From the NCBI GenBank assembly GCA_964251665.1, contig CAXUKO010000001.1:600799-664798 (forward strand): DNA of 64,000 bases, written 5' to 3'. Position numbers and translations under genes: made by a program. The stretch is from JBBQLG01 sp964251665. GTDB taxonomy: Bacteria; Bacteroidota; Bacteroidia; Cytophagales; Spirosomataceae. The notes below the pieces were generated by a model that was not told the origin of the DNA, ran no database searches, and worked only from the letters and a program-made list of their open reading frames with translations. This document shows positions 41,119-49,904 of the stretch, piece by piece; the first letter of the stretch is position 1; the number at the start of each line of letters is the position of its first letter.

Positions 41119-41502
41119 ATGATGATGACCCCAAAAACTAACTTTGCTATGTCTCCCACGGAAGCTCAAAACGTGGTTGTGGATTGGGTGCAGGCAACAG
41201 AAGAGTTTCACCGACGCTATTTTCAGATTAATGAAGTCATTAACGGGCTATACCGTGGTAAGCGTTCGGCACTGTCTACTACCGATAAGGCCCGCCACGC
41301 GAAGATCAGTAACCTGCTGCGGTTGCGGCAGAAAATGAATGATGTTTTGGCCACGCTGCTCGGCGATATGGCAGATCACAAACCCGGGCGTTCGCAGGCA
41401 CCTTCCAAGCCTGGGCAGTTGATGTCGCACACCCGGTTGCTGCGCGAGCTGACCCGTGACATCGATGCTGAACTGACCCGGCTAACCAGCATTCATTCTT
41501 AA
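41119..41502 (+). CDS. Hypothetical helical protein
   Basis: A 127-residue soluble protein starting with three consecutive ATG codons (MMMTPKTNF). It is helical, with VDWVQATEEFHRRYFQINEV and a C-terminal LLRELTRDIDAELTRL, and carries a basic loop (RGKRSALSTTDKARHAK). No family recognised. It diverges from the response regulator and may be its target. A terminator shared with dnaG lies downstream. Confidence 0.6.
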   Translation: MMMTPKTNFAMSPTEAQNVVVDWVQATEEFHRRYFQINEVINGLYRGKRSALSTTDKARHAKISNLLRLRQKMNDVLATLLGDMADHKPGRSQAPSKPGQLMSHTRLLRELTRDIDAELTRLTSIHS

Positions 41503-41552
41503 TTCAGCAATATACTGTTACGAATACTATTTAAATTTTCCCCATAAACTGT

Positions 41553-41585
41553 AAATCCCCGCCCTGATTCAGAGCGGGGATTTTT
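41553..41585. terminator. Bidirectional terminator between the hypothetical gene and dnaG
   Basis: aaatccccgc and gcggggattt pair around an 11-base loop with TTTTT on the right side. It lies just after the hypothetical gene and nine bases from the dnaG stop on the other strand. Confidence 0.8.
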
Positions 41586-41593
41586 ATGTTCAA

Positions 41594-43705
41594 TCAACCC
41601 GAAATTACCGTGCCGAGCAGTTTGGCGATCTCCACATCGACGCGCTTGTAGTGCATGTACTCGACCATAAGCGCATCACTAATTTCGGGCTCAGTTGCCT
41701 GAGCAATCTGCTGTTTGAGACGACTCATCTGTTGTTCGGCCAGCATTTTTTTGATGCGTAGAATATTACTGAACGCCGAATCGGCCAGGATACGGATCTC
41801 ATCTTCCGACGGGACAAAGATCTCATGCTTTTGCCAGCCGTCACTCAGTTCATGGCGAACTGTAGTAAGGCCAATGGCTTCACGCTGCATGGTTTCTCCG
41901 GTGGCTGAATCGTCAGGCCCATCCGGTTGCCAGTGCAAGAAATGATCGGCGGTAAGGATTTCTCCCCGCAAAAAAGCTTCGCGGTACAGGGTCAGCATTA
42001 AATCATACGGCGCGGTCTGAAATTGAATATTTTCCAGTTCGCTGAGCATGTAGTGACAAAGGGTTATGCCCGGCTCCAGCTCGCGGAGGCCATAGTTCAG
42101 TAATAACCGTATACATTCCTCCTCCTGATAGGATAAGGCCGGTCTGGCCGCAGCCGGTCGGTCGGGCCTGGCAACGGGGGGGGCTGTATTCCCCGGATGT
42201 CCCGGGTCTACATCAAAAGGTGGACTGATGCCTTCGGCTCCTAAACTGTCTAAGAGCGCGTTAATATCCTCGACCGACGTTTGGCTCGCTTCGGGAAGAT
42301 TGGGCGGAGCCTGGAGCTTCTGGCGCTCTGCTGAGCCGTTGGTACGGTCCTGGGCCGACCGCTCACGTTGCTGACGCAGCAACCGGTTTCCTTCGCTGAT
42401 CAGGGTTTGTTCGTCTACCTGCAACTGCTGAGCCGTAGTGCGGAAAAACACCTGGCGCTGAATAGGGTCGGGGATGCGGCTGATACTGCTAACGACTTCC
42501 GATATTACTTCCGCCCGTTTAAAGGGATTGTCGCCCGCGTCACGCAGCAGAATACTGGTTTTAAACGTAATGAAGTCGCTGGTGTTTTGCTTAAGGTAGG
42601 CTTTAAAGGCTTCCGCGCCTACCCTCTTGACAAAGCTGTCAGGATCGTCGCCAGTGGGGAAGGTGGCTATGCTTACATTCAGGCCTTCTTCCAGTACCAT
42701 ATCCAATCCCCTCAGGGCCGCTTTAACACCAGCCGCATCACCATCGTACAGAATAGTAACATTGGGCGTGAAGCGGGCAATGAGCCGGATCTGTTCAATG
42801 GTGAGCGAAGTGCCCGACGAGGCTACTACGTTTTTTATACCCGCCTGATGCAGTGAAATAACATCGGTATACCCTTCGGTGAGGTAACAGATATCTTCCT
42901 GCCGGATAGCCTGTTTGGCCTGGTAAATGCCATACAGGACGTTACTCTTGTGATAGACTTCTGTTTCGGGCGAGTTCAGGTACTTCGGCGCTGGTGCCCC
43001 GCCTTGTTTTTTGTCATTATTCAGAATTCGGGCACCAAAGGCAATAACCCGACCCGAAACGTTGTGAATGGGGAACATAACCCGGCCCCGAAACCGATCG
43101 AATAGTTTCTGTGCGCTGTTCGCTCCCCCTTCTTTGGTGATAATTAACCCTGCTTTCTCGAGAATGTCTGTGCTGTAGCCACGCTGACGTGCCACTTGCA
43201 GCAGGGCATCCCATTGGTCGAGGCTATACCCGAGCTCAAACGCGTCGATGGTGGGGTCGGTAAAGCCCCGCTCACGGAAATAACTGCGGCCAATACTCTG
43301 GCCTTCATCGTGGGTTTTTAGTAGTTCCTGGTAATAGGTCTTGGCAAAATTCAGCACGATAAACAGACTCTCCCGTTCATTCTGACGCAGGAGTTCTTCG
43401 GGCGTAGTTTCCTGCTCCTGAATCTCGATGCCGTACTTTTTAGCCAGAAAACGGAGGGCTTCGGTAAACCCAATATTTTCGATGTCCATGACGAATCGGA
43501 CGGCATCGCCCGCCTTGCCACAGCCAAAGCACTTATAAATCTGCCGGGTGGGATTGACGTTAAACGAAGGCGTTTTCTCGTTATGAAACGGACAGCAGGC
43601 CTGGTAATTAGCCCCCCGTTTTTTGAGCGAAACAAAGTCGCTGACCACCTCAACGATGTCGGCAGCCTGTTTGATCCGGTCAACAATATCGTCAGAAATA
43701 CGCAT
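41594..43705 (-). CDS. dnaG: DNA primase
   Basis: A 703-residue primase. The N-terminal CHC2 zinc domain has CPFHNEKTPSF and YKCFGCGKAGD. The TOPRIM catalytic core has YLTEGYTDVISLHQAG with the catalytic glutamate and LYDGDAAGVKAALRG. A low-complexity linker rich in Pro and Ala (residues about 440-530) precedes the helicase-binding C-terminal domain. The length is typical for this phylum. It primes lagging-strand synthesis. It lies alone, with the purF terminator upstream. Confidence 0.96.
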   Translation of the reverse strand: MRISDDIVDRIKQAADIVEVVSDFVSLKKRGANYQACCPFHNEKTPSFNVNPTRQIYKCFGCGKAGDAVRFVMDIENIGFTEALRFLAKKYGIEIQEQETTPEELLRQNERESLFIVLNFAKTYYQELLKTHDEGQSIGRSYFRERGFTDPTIDAFELGYSLDQWDALLQVARQRGYSTDILEKAGLIITKEGGANSAQKLFDRFRGRVMFPIHNVSGRVIAFGARILNNDKKQGGAPAPKYLNSPETEVYHKSNVLYGIYQAKQAIRQEDICYLTEGYTDVISLHQAGIKNVVASSGTSLTIEQIRLIARFTPNVTILYDGDAAGVKAALRGLDMVLEEGLNVSIATFPTGDDPDSFVKRVGAEAFKAYLKQNTSDFITFKTSILLRDAGDNPFKRAEVISEVVSSISRIPDPIQRQVFFRTTAQQLQVDEQTLISEGNRLLRQQRERSAQDRTNGSAERQKLQAPPNLPEASQTSVEDINALLDSLGAEGISPPFDVDPGHPGNTAPPVARPDRPAAARPALSYQEEECIRLLLNYGLRELEPGITLCHYMLSELENIQFQTAPYDLMLTLYREAFLRGEILTADHFLHWQPDGPDDSATGETMQREAIGLTTVRHELSDGWQKHEIFVPSEDEIRILADSAFSNILRIKKMLAEQQMSRLKQQIAQATEPEISDALMVEYMHYKRVDVEIAKLLGTVISG

Positions 43706-43714
43706 GAGTAATTA

Positions 43715-43793
43715 CAAAAAAGCCCCCGACTCAGTGGGGCGTACAACTTAGTTATCGATTGCTAAGTTACACGCCCCATAGAGGTCAGGGGCT
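43715..43793 (-). terminator. Compound terminator hairpin after purF
   Basis: Read from the minus strand, agcccctgac and an inner tggggcgt stem pair with gtcgggggct and acgcccca, followed by a run of T (A run at 43715-43721 on the plus strand). The inner stem (43735-43751 with 43762-43778) has two mismatches. Confidence 0.75.
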
Positions 43794-43811
43794 GTTTAAA
43801 AACTATTTTTC

Positions 43812-45704
43812 TTAGTAGGCTCTGACTACCTTACCTTCCATGAAGTTAACGAACGCCTTGTTCACGACTTTGTTGCCGCCCGGTGTTGGGTAATTACCTG
43901 TGAAGTACCAGTCACCCGAATGATTGGGGCAGGCTTTATGCAGGTTCTCGACTGTCTGATACACAACGGCCACTTCTGCATTGATGCTATCGGGTGTAAT
44001 AATCTGAGCCACTTTACGTGAAATCTCGTCGTGCGTAAACGGATCGAAGAGGGCTTTCACATAGTTCTCTTCAGTTGCCTGACCGAGTTCAACGGCTGCG
44101 ACACAACGCGTGTATACTTCTTCGACCAGTTCTTCCATACCCCGTTCCCGCAGGAGTTCCTGAGCGGCCCGGAAGGCAACAAACTCTTTGAACTTCGACA
44201 TATCGATACCGTAACAGTCCGGGAAGCGAATCTGCGGGGCCGACGAAACGATAATGATCTTTTTGGGTCCCAAACGGTCGAGCATTTGCAGGATGCTACG
44301 CTCAAGAGTGGTACCCCGAACGATAGAATCGTCGATGATTACAACCGTGTCTGTACCCTTTTTTATTACTTCAAAAGTCGTATCATACACCTGAGACACC
44401 ATATCGTTCCGGTGAGCATCGTCGGTGATGAACGTGCGAAGCTTGACGTCTTTGGATACTAATTTCTCGATACGCGGGCGGAAGGACAGCACCCGGTCCA
44501 GATCCTGCTCGAACAGGATGCCTTCCATAATGGCCTTCTTCCGTTGCTTGGCCAGATAATCTTCCAAACCTTCGACCATCCCAAAGAACGCGGTTTCGGC
44601 CGTGTTCGGTATGTACGAAAAGACCGTGTTTTCGAGGTCATAGTTGATTTCTTCCAGAATCTGCGGAATCAGCAACCGGCCGAGCTGCTTGCGTTCATTG
44701 TAGATATCGGGGTCGGTAGCGCGGGAAAAGTAGATCCGCTCGAAACTGCACGACTTCTTTTCAATAGGCTGAATAAACTCGTACTCGCCGTACTCGCCGT
44801 GTTTATCGACGATGAGCGCGTGACCCGGCTTCACTTCCTGAATCTGATCGTATTCGACGTTGAAGGCGGCCTTGATAGCGGGTTTCTCCGATGCTACCAC
44901 CACAATTTCATCGTCGGCATAGTAATAGGCAGGACGGATACCGGCAGGGTCACGGGCGACAAAAGCGGCACCTGAACCGGTCATACCCACCATCGAGTAG
45001 CCGCCATCGAAATCGCGGCAGGACCGGTGGAGAACACGTTGCAGATCGAGGTTGTCTTCAATGATATCCGACAAGTCGGGGTTTTCGTAGATGCCCTTGA
45101 ACCGGTCGAAAACCCGCTGATTTTCTTCATCCAGAAAATGGCCGATTTTTTCCATTACCGTAATCGTATCGACCCGGTCTTTGGGGTGCTGACCAAGTGA
45201 GACGAGTTTATTGAACAACTCATCTACATTGGTCATGTTGAAATTACCCGCCATTACCAAGTTACGGCTGCGCCAGTTACTTTGGCGTAGCATCGGATGG
45301 CAGTTTTCAATTTCATTGGCACCGTGAGTGCCATAGCGAAGGTGTCCGAGCCAGACTTCACCCGTGAAGGCGACGTTTTCCTGAAGCCATTTCGCATCGC
45401 GGGAGTGGTCTTTGTTCTCTTTGAACGCCTTCCGGAATTTCTTGTTGATTTTGGCAAAAATATCAGCGACTGGCTGTTGTTCGACGGAGCGGTACCGGCT
45501 GATGTAGCGATGGCCCGGAGACACATCGAGTTTGATATTAGCTACTCCGGCCCCGTCCTGACCTCTATTTACCTGCTTTTCCATGAGCAGGTATAGTTTG
45601 TTGACAGCGTAGAGCGGAGTTTTGTATTTGTCGATGTAGTACTGATAAGGCTTGCGAAGCCGGATGAGGGCAATACCGCACTCGTGTTTAATAGCGTCGC
45701 TCAT
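43812..45704 (-). CDS. purF: Amidophosphoribosyltransferase, long Bacteroidota form
   Basis: A 630-residue enzyme making phosphoribosylamine from PRPP and glutamine, the first step of purine synthesis. The glutaminase part starts MSDAIKHECGIALIRL, so the nucleophile is Cys9 after a short presequence, followed by NRGQDGAGVAN, LGHLRYGTHG, and GNFNMTN. The phosphoribosyl part has the PRPP loop VVIIDDSIVRGTTLERSILQ. Compared with the usual 470-510-residue PurF it has extra segments, as in the long form found in Bacteroidota. No other purine genes are near. Confidence 0.9.
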   Translation of the reverse strand: MSDAIKHECGIALIRLRKPYQYYIDKYKTPLYAVNKLYLLMEKQVNRGQDGAGVANIKLDVSPGHRYISRYRSVEQQPVADIFAKINKKFRKAFKENKDHSRDAKWLQENVAFTGEVWLGHLRYGTHGANEIENCHPMLRQSNWRSRNLVMAGNFNMTNVDELFNKLVSLGQHPKDRVDTITVMEKIGHFLDEENQRVFDRFKGIYENPDLSDIIEDNLDLQRVLHRSCRDFDGGYSMVGMTGSGAAFVARDPAGIRPAYYYADDEIVVVASEKPAIKAAFNVEYDQIQEVKPGHALIVDKHGEYGEYEFIQPIEKKSCSFERIYFSRATDPDIYNERKQLGRLLIPQILEEINYDLENTVFSYIPNTAETAFFGMVEGLEDYLAKQRKKAIMEGILFEQDLDRVLSFRPRIEKLVSKDVKLRTFITDDAHRNDMVSQVYDTTFEVIKKGTDTVVIIDDSIVRGTTLERSILQMLDRLGPKKIIIVSSAPQIRFPDCYGIDMSKFKEFVAFRAAQELLRERGMEELVEEVYTRCVAAVELGQATEENYVKALFDPFTHDEISRKVAQIITPDSINAEVAVVYQTVENLHKACPNHSGDWYFTGNYPTPGGNKVVNKAFVNFMEGKVVRAY

Positions 45705-45936
45705 AATCAGGCCGTTAGCTGGCGATTGATGCGTGTAGGAGTGAAAACAGATACCGCTAAAACGACCCGGCAGGGCCTTTCGTTCGGTGGCATTACCATA
45801 AAGTTACGGAAAAGATAATCGGGAAGTAAGAATTCGACGGCTAAAATTAATGCCTCAATACTGGTAGATAACCAATATTTAGTTCGTTTGCAGCTCGATA
45901 CGGGTCATTCACCGCAGCCTTAATTACCCCCTGTTA

Positions 45937-47445
45937 TTACAATTCAGCAATCAACCCCAGTAGCCAGCCGGGCTGGAAAAACAGCCATAGCACCGACCCG
46001 ATAAGAATAGTCAACAGGGCTATCTGAGAAGATGACAACCCCTTGGGGACATTAGCCGCGACAGCATCATTTTGCCGGAAAAAGAGCAGGTAGGGAATTT
46101 TGAGGTAATAAAACAACGACACGACCGCGTTAAGCAATCCAATTCCGAACAACGCCAGCAGCCACGGATTACTGCTTTGCTGATACATGTCGTACAGAGC
46201 AGAAAACGACAGCAACTTGGCGGTAAAACCCACCGTTGGCGGTAAGCCGGTCAGGCCGATCATGACCACGGTCAGGCCGACGGATAACCAGGGGTGTTGC
46301 CTGCCCAAGCCCGTCATTGCTGCAAGAGGCAGCGGGCCGTTATGGGTATCTGTGAAAGAGTCGACGAGGAAAAAAGCCGCCAGGGTCATCGGCAGATACG
46401 TGGCGATGTAAAAGGTCGCGGCTTCAAAACCTGCCTTGTTAAAGGCAACGACGCCTACCAGCAAAAAACCAGCCTGTGCAATGGTGGAGTAGGCCAGGAG
46501 CCGTTTGGCATCGGTCTGGTAAAGTGCCGATAGGTTGCCGAGCGTGATACTGGCTATGGCAACCACAGCCAGGGGCGTCTGAAAGTCGCCGGGCAGGGCT
46601 GATATAAGTCGTAGCACGACCAGCAAAGCCGCAGCCTTCGGCCCGGCGGAGAAGAAAGCAGCCGTGGGGACCGGAGCGGCTTCGTAGGCATCGGGTGTCC
46701 AGACGTGGAAAGGAACCAGCGAGAGTTTGAAAAATAAGCCTGCTAAGGTCAGTAGACCAGCCAGTGTTACCAGTACTCCGCCACTATGGGCCAGATTATC
46801 TGTAAAATCGGGCGCGGTCAGGTCAAGGGTGCCACTCATGCCGTATAGTAACGACATCCCGTACAGCATAATGGCCGAACTGATGGCACCGAAAAGCAGG
46901 TACTTCAGGCCACCTTCGGCGGCTTTCCGGTTGCCCGTTAACGCCGTGAGCAGGTATGAACTGATGGATACTAACTCGATACTCAGGTAGATGCCCAGCA
47001 GGTTAATCGCCATCGTCATCAGGTAAAGACCCAGCACAAGAGCCAGCAAAAGCGCATACCATTCGGCTCCCCAACCCGAATGTGGTGTTACATCGGCCTG
47101 AGATTCGGTTCGGCGGGGAAGAGTCGTGGTTATTTCCCAGATCACAACCGCCAGCGCACTGATGGTAATCAACTGTTTAAAGAAAACAGCCTGATCATCC
47201 AAAAACAGAAAATGGAGGAATAGGTAGCTGCCCCGTACCGATTGCGTTGAGACGGAGACACTGGCCAGCACCAGCGTACTTACCGTAATGCCCGCGAACC
47301 ACTGCCGTAACGTTGGGGCGGCTACCCGGCGTCTGAACGTAATTTCGGCGAGCAGCAACAGCATAAAGCCGCCCGCCAGGAAACCCTCGCCTGCCAGACT
47401 GCCGAGGCTATTCGCAATGTCCTTAAGCTGTTCCGAAAGAGACAA
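45937..47445 (-). CDS. nuoN: NADH-quinone oxidoreductase subunit N
   Basis: A 502-residue membrane protein with about fourteen helices, one of the antiporter-like proton-pumping subunits of complex I. GLYLMTMAINLLGIYLSIEL, KYLLFGAISSAIMLYGMSLLYG, KLSLVPFHVWTPDAYEAAP and LLAYSTIAQAGFLLVG hold the conserved proline-broken helices and the lysines for proton transfer. It normally ends the nuo operon; here it is followed by purF and preceded by terC, so it is separated from nuoA-C at 5-7 kb by almost 40 kb. Confidence 0.95.
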   Translation of the reverse strand: MSLSEQLKDIANSLGSLAGEGFLAGGFMLLLLAEITFRRRVAAPTLRQWFAGITVSTLVLASVSVSTQSVRGSYLFLHFLFLDDQAVFFKQLITISALAVVIWEITTTLPRRTESQADVTPHSGWGAEWYALLLALVLGLYLMTMAINLLGIYLSIELVSISSYLLTALTGNRKAAEGGLKYLLFGAISSAIMLYGMSLLYGMSGTLDLTAPDFTDNLAHSGGVLVTLAGLLTLAGLFFKLSLVPFHVWTPDAYEAAPVPTAAFFSAGPKAAALLVVLRLISALPGDFQTPLAVVAIASITLGNLSALYQTDAKRLLAYSTIAQAGFLLVGVVAFNKAGFEAATFYIATYLPMTLAAFFLVDSFTDTHNGPLPLAAMTGLGRQHPWLSVGLTVVMIGLTGLPPTVGFTAKLLSFSALYDMYQQSSNPWLLALFGIGLLNAVVSLFYYLKIPYLLFFRQNDAVAANVPKGLSSSQIALLTILIGSVLWLFFQPGWLLGLIAEL

Positions 47446-47469
47446 AATAGTGGTTGGTCAACAGAGATT

Positions 47470-47503
47470 AGTGCTTAGGTTAGTGAATATACCCCTAAGC
47501 ACT
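47470..47503 (-). terminator. Hairpin after terC
   Basis: agtgcttagg (47470-47479) and cctaagcact (47494-47503) form a perfect 10-base stem with a 14-base loop, seven bases after the terC stop on the minus strand. Confidence 0.6.
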
Positions 47504-47509
47504 CTTAAA

Positions 47510-48325
47510 TTAAATCAGTCCATCGCGGCCGGGCTGGCCTTCGTAGGGGTTCAGATGCACGGGTTTCTTCTGCGTTTTCCGGAGCCGGATGTTCAAAAAT
47601 TCGACCAATAACGAGAAGGCAATGGCAAAATACAGATAGCCTTTAGGTACAGTACCCACCTCCTGATCGAAGAAAACAACGTCTGACAGGTGAGCGCCTT
47701 CGGCCAGCAGCATAAAGCCAATCATGATCAGAAACGCCAGACCCAGCATCTGAATCGTGGGATGCTGATTCACGAAACGGCCCACCGGTCCGGCGAAAAA
47801 CATCATGACCAGCACGGACAGTACGACGGCGATCATCATCACCGGCACGTTGCGCGTCAGGCCGATGGCTGTCAGGATAGAGTCGATGGAGAAAACAATG
47901 TTGGTCACTGCAATCTGCGCCACCACACTCGAAATCGTTGTTTTTGCTTTGGTGGCCCCTGCTTCGACTTCGTCATCGCCACCCTCTAATTTGTGGTGAA
48001 TCTCGGATGTAGCTTTGTAGAGCAGGAACAGCCCCCCGGCAAATAGAATCAGGCTCTGACCCGTAGGTTCGGCCCGGAACCAGCCCATATCAATGCTGGT
48101 AAAGGGCTTACTCAGGGCAATCACTACCGAGATACCCAGCAACAGCACCAGCCGGAACGCCATCGCCAGCACGAGTCCAATGTTGCGGGCTTTCGGCTGA
48201 TCGGCCGGGGCTAATTTGTTGGCAGCAATGGAAATAAAAATAATATTGTCGATGCCTAAAACGATCTCCAGAAATGTCAGAGTAATCAGGCTAATCAGCG
48301 ATTCAGCGGTAAATAGTTGGTCCAT
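47510..48325 (-). CDS. TerC-family membrane protein
   Basis: A 271-residue membrane protein with seven helices. The first helix has LTFLEIVLGIDNIIFISIAA, with the conserved acidic residue and ASN, and a later helix has VTNIVFSIDSILTAIGL, the second family signature. TerC proteins such as YkoY and Alx are linked to manganese export and metal loading of exported enzymes. The start at 48325 (MDQLFTAESL) is preferred over an upstream ATG that adds four residues. It lies between nuoN and the cytochrome c gene on the same strand. Confidence 0.9.
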   Translation of the reverse strand: MDQLFTAESLISLITLTFLEIVLGIDNIIFISIAANKLAPADQPKARNIGLVLAMAFRLVLLLGISVVIALSKPFTSIDMGWFRAEPTGQSLILFAGGLFLLYKATSEIHHKLEGGDDEVEAGATKAKTTISSVVAQIAVTNIVFSIDSILTAIGLTRNVPVMMIAVVLSVLVMMFFAGPVGRFVNQHPTIQMLGLAFLIMIGFMLLAEGAHLSDVVFFDQEVGTVPKGYLYFAIAFSLLVEFLNIRLRKTQKKPVHLNPYEGQPGRDGLI

Positions 48326-48450
48326 TCGGATGAGCAATACGTTGATTTACGGGGACGAAACTACCGTATTCCGTCGGTTCGGCCAACGGGCTACTACACA
48401 AAATAGTCCCCGGCCGGATGAATGGTTTCGGCACTGGATAAGCCGTGAAG

Positions 48451-48894
48451 CTATTTGCCAGCTCCGGCGCGGGCCGTTTTAACCTCGTCGGCCACTACCG
48501 CATCGGCCTTGTTGCCAAAATTCGAGCGGACATACGTTAGCACGTCGGCGATCTGCTGATCAGTTAGAAAATCATGAGCAGGCATGGCATTGTCGTAGGT
48601 TTCGTCGTCGATGTCCGTATTCTCCAGTCCCTTCAGAATGACATTGATAAGCCGGGTTTTATCGCCCAGCACCCACGACGTACCTTTTAGAGGAGGGTTC
48701 AGTTTAGGTACACCTGAGCCACTCGCCTGATGGCAGGTCAGGCAATACTGGGTATACACCAGGGCGCCGGGCGATGCCTGCCCCGTTGCGGCAGTTGCCT
48801 GAACGGGAGCGGTGGGTTTAGCGGCTGGTTTGCGGGTTTGTCCCCAGGCCGTAGCCGTCAGGAGCGGTAGTAAAAGCAGGATAGCGGTTTTCAT
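48451..48894 (-). CDS. Exported c-type cytochrome (class I)
   Basis: A 147-residue protein with a signal peptide (cleavage near TAWGQ), an alanine-rich linker, and one heme site YTQYCLTCHQASGSGVPKL (CxxCH). The distal methionine is likely in DNAMPAHDFLTD. The C-terminal helix has QQIADVLTYVRSNFG. It resembles small cytochromes that take electrons from sugar or alcohol dehydrogenases. No dehydrogenase is adjacent; the sorbosone-dehydrogenase-like gene is 9 kb away. It diverges from cvfB. Confidence 0.9.
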   Translation of the reverse strand: MKTAILLLLPLLTATAWGQTRKPAAKPTAPVQATAATGQASPGALVYTQYCLTCHQASGSGVPKLNPPLKGTSWVLGDKTRLINVILKGLENTDIDDETYDNAMPAHDFLTDQQIADVLTYVRSNFGNKADAVVADEVKTARAGAGK

Positions 48895-48944
48895 AGACTG
48901 ATCGTTCGTACATCAAAGTAACAAATTTGGGCCGGGAAGATGTT

Positions 48945-48952
48945 TATCTTTG
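48945..48952 (+). promoter_or_regulatory. -7 promoter box directly before the cvfB start
   Basis: TATCTTTG matches TAnnTTTG and ends five bases before the ATG at 48958. Transcription would start at or next to the first base of the start codon, suggesting a leaderless messenger. Confidence 0.5.
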
Positions 48953-48957
48953 TCTAT

Positions 48958-49806
48958 ATGATTGAGATTGGAACACTAAATACCCTGACCGCCCTGCGTG
49001 AAACCAGTGTCGGTTTTTTCCTGGGCGAACCGGGCAGTGACCCTGACGATGAACAGGCCGGCATTCTGCTGCCCACAAAATATGTACCCCGTTCGCTGAC
49101 GGTCGATGACTCGATTACGGTTTTTGTATATACTGATTCTGAAGATCGACCTATTGCTACTACGCTCACGCCCAGGGTGATGCGTAACGAGTTTGCGTAC
49201 TTAGACGTGGTGGCTACAACGCCGGTGGGGGCATTTCTGGACATTGGTCTGGAAAAAGACCTGCTGGTGCCTTATAAGGAGCAGGCGCAGCGGATGGAGG
49301 TCGGCTATGGGTACGTTGTGTTTATGTACGTCGATACCCAGACGAACCGGCTGGCCGGGTCCACCAAACTGAATAAGTTTATGGACCCCGACGTGTCCGG
49401 GCTACAGGAAGGGGATGCGGTGAATCTACTGGCCTACGCCATCACCGATCTGGGGGTTAATGTGATTATCGAGAATCGCTACCGCGGGCTGGTATATGCC
49501 AGCGATATTTTCAAACGAATATACGTTGGCGACCGTATGACAGGGTACATCAGGCACGTTCGGGAAGACGGCCTTATTGATGTAACATTGCAACAGCCCG
49601 GCTATCAAGGTATTGAGCCTAACGCGAAGCACATACTGGACGTACTTAAAGTGAATGGAGGCTTTTTGCCCCTGAGCGATAACAGCAAGCCGGAAGTAAT
49701 TTATAAGGCACTCGAGATGAGCAAAAAGACATTCAAGAAAGCCATCGGTGCGTTGTATCGCGAACGACAGATACGCATTGAGCCGGACGGAATTCATCTG
49801 GTGTAA
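48958..49806 (+). CDS. CvfB-like S1-domain RNA-binding protein
   Basis: A 282-residue protein of the CvfB/YitL type: N-terminal MIEIGTLNTLTALRETSVGF, GILLPTKYVPRSLTVDDSITV and VFVYTDSEDRP (first S1-like barrel), then TTPVGAFLDIGLEKDLLVP and YASDIFKRIYVGDRMTGYIR (further S1 domains), with a winged-helix tail (MSKKTFKKAIGALYRERQIR). These proteins bind RNA and affect virulence gene expression in Staphylococcus. The start gives the family N terminus and is nearly at the predicted transcription start. Confidence 0.9.
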   Translation: MIEIGTLNTLTALRETSVGFFLGEPGSDPDDEQAGILLPTKYVPRSLTVDDSITVFVYTDSEDRPIATTLTPRVMRNEFAYLDVVATTPVGAFLDIGLEKDLLVPYKEQAQRMEVGYGYVVFMYVDTQTNRLAGSTKLNKFMDPDVSGLQEGDAVNLLAYAITDLGVNVIIENRYRGLVYASDIFKRIYVGDRMTGYIRHVREDGLIDVTLQQPGYQGIEPNAKHILDVLKVNGGFLPLSDNSKPEVIYKALEMSKKTFKKAIGALYRERQIRIEPDGIHLV

Positions 49807-49814
49807 TGGCCTGA

Positions 49815-49853
49815 GTTTCTTTAAGCCCACCTAAGTCGTGGGCTTAAAGAAAC
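49815..49853. terminator. Perfect 16-base hairpin after cvfB
   Basis: gtttctttaagcccac (49815-49830) and its complement (49838-49853) with a seven-base loop, nine bases after the stop. No T run follows. Confidence 0.7.
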
Positions 49854-49904
49854 AACCCCGCTGGTTGACTGGTTACGAATGCGAACTCCAGAATAGCATT
49901 CACC

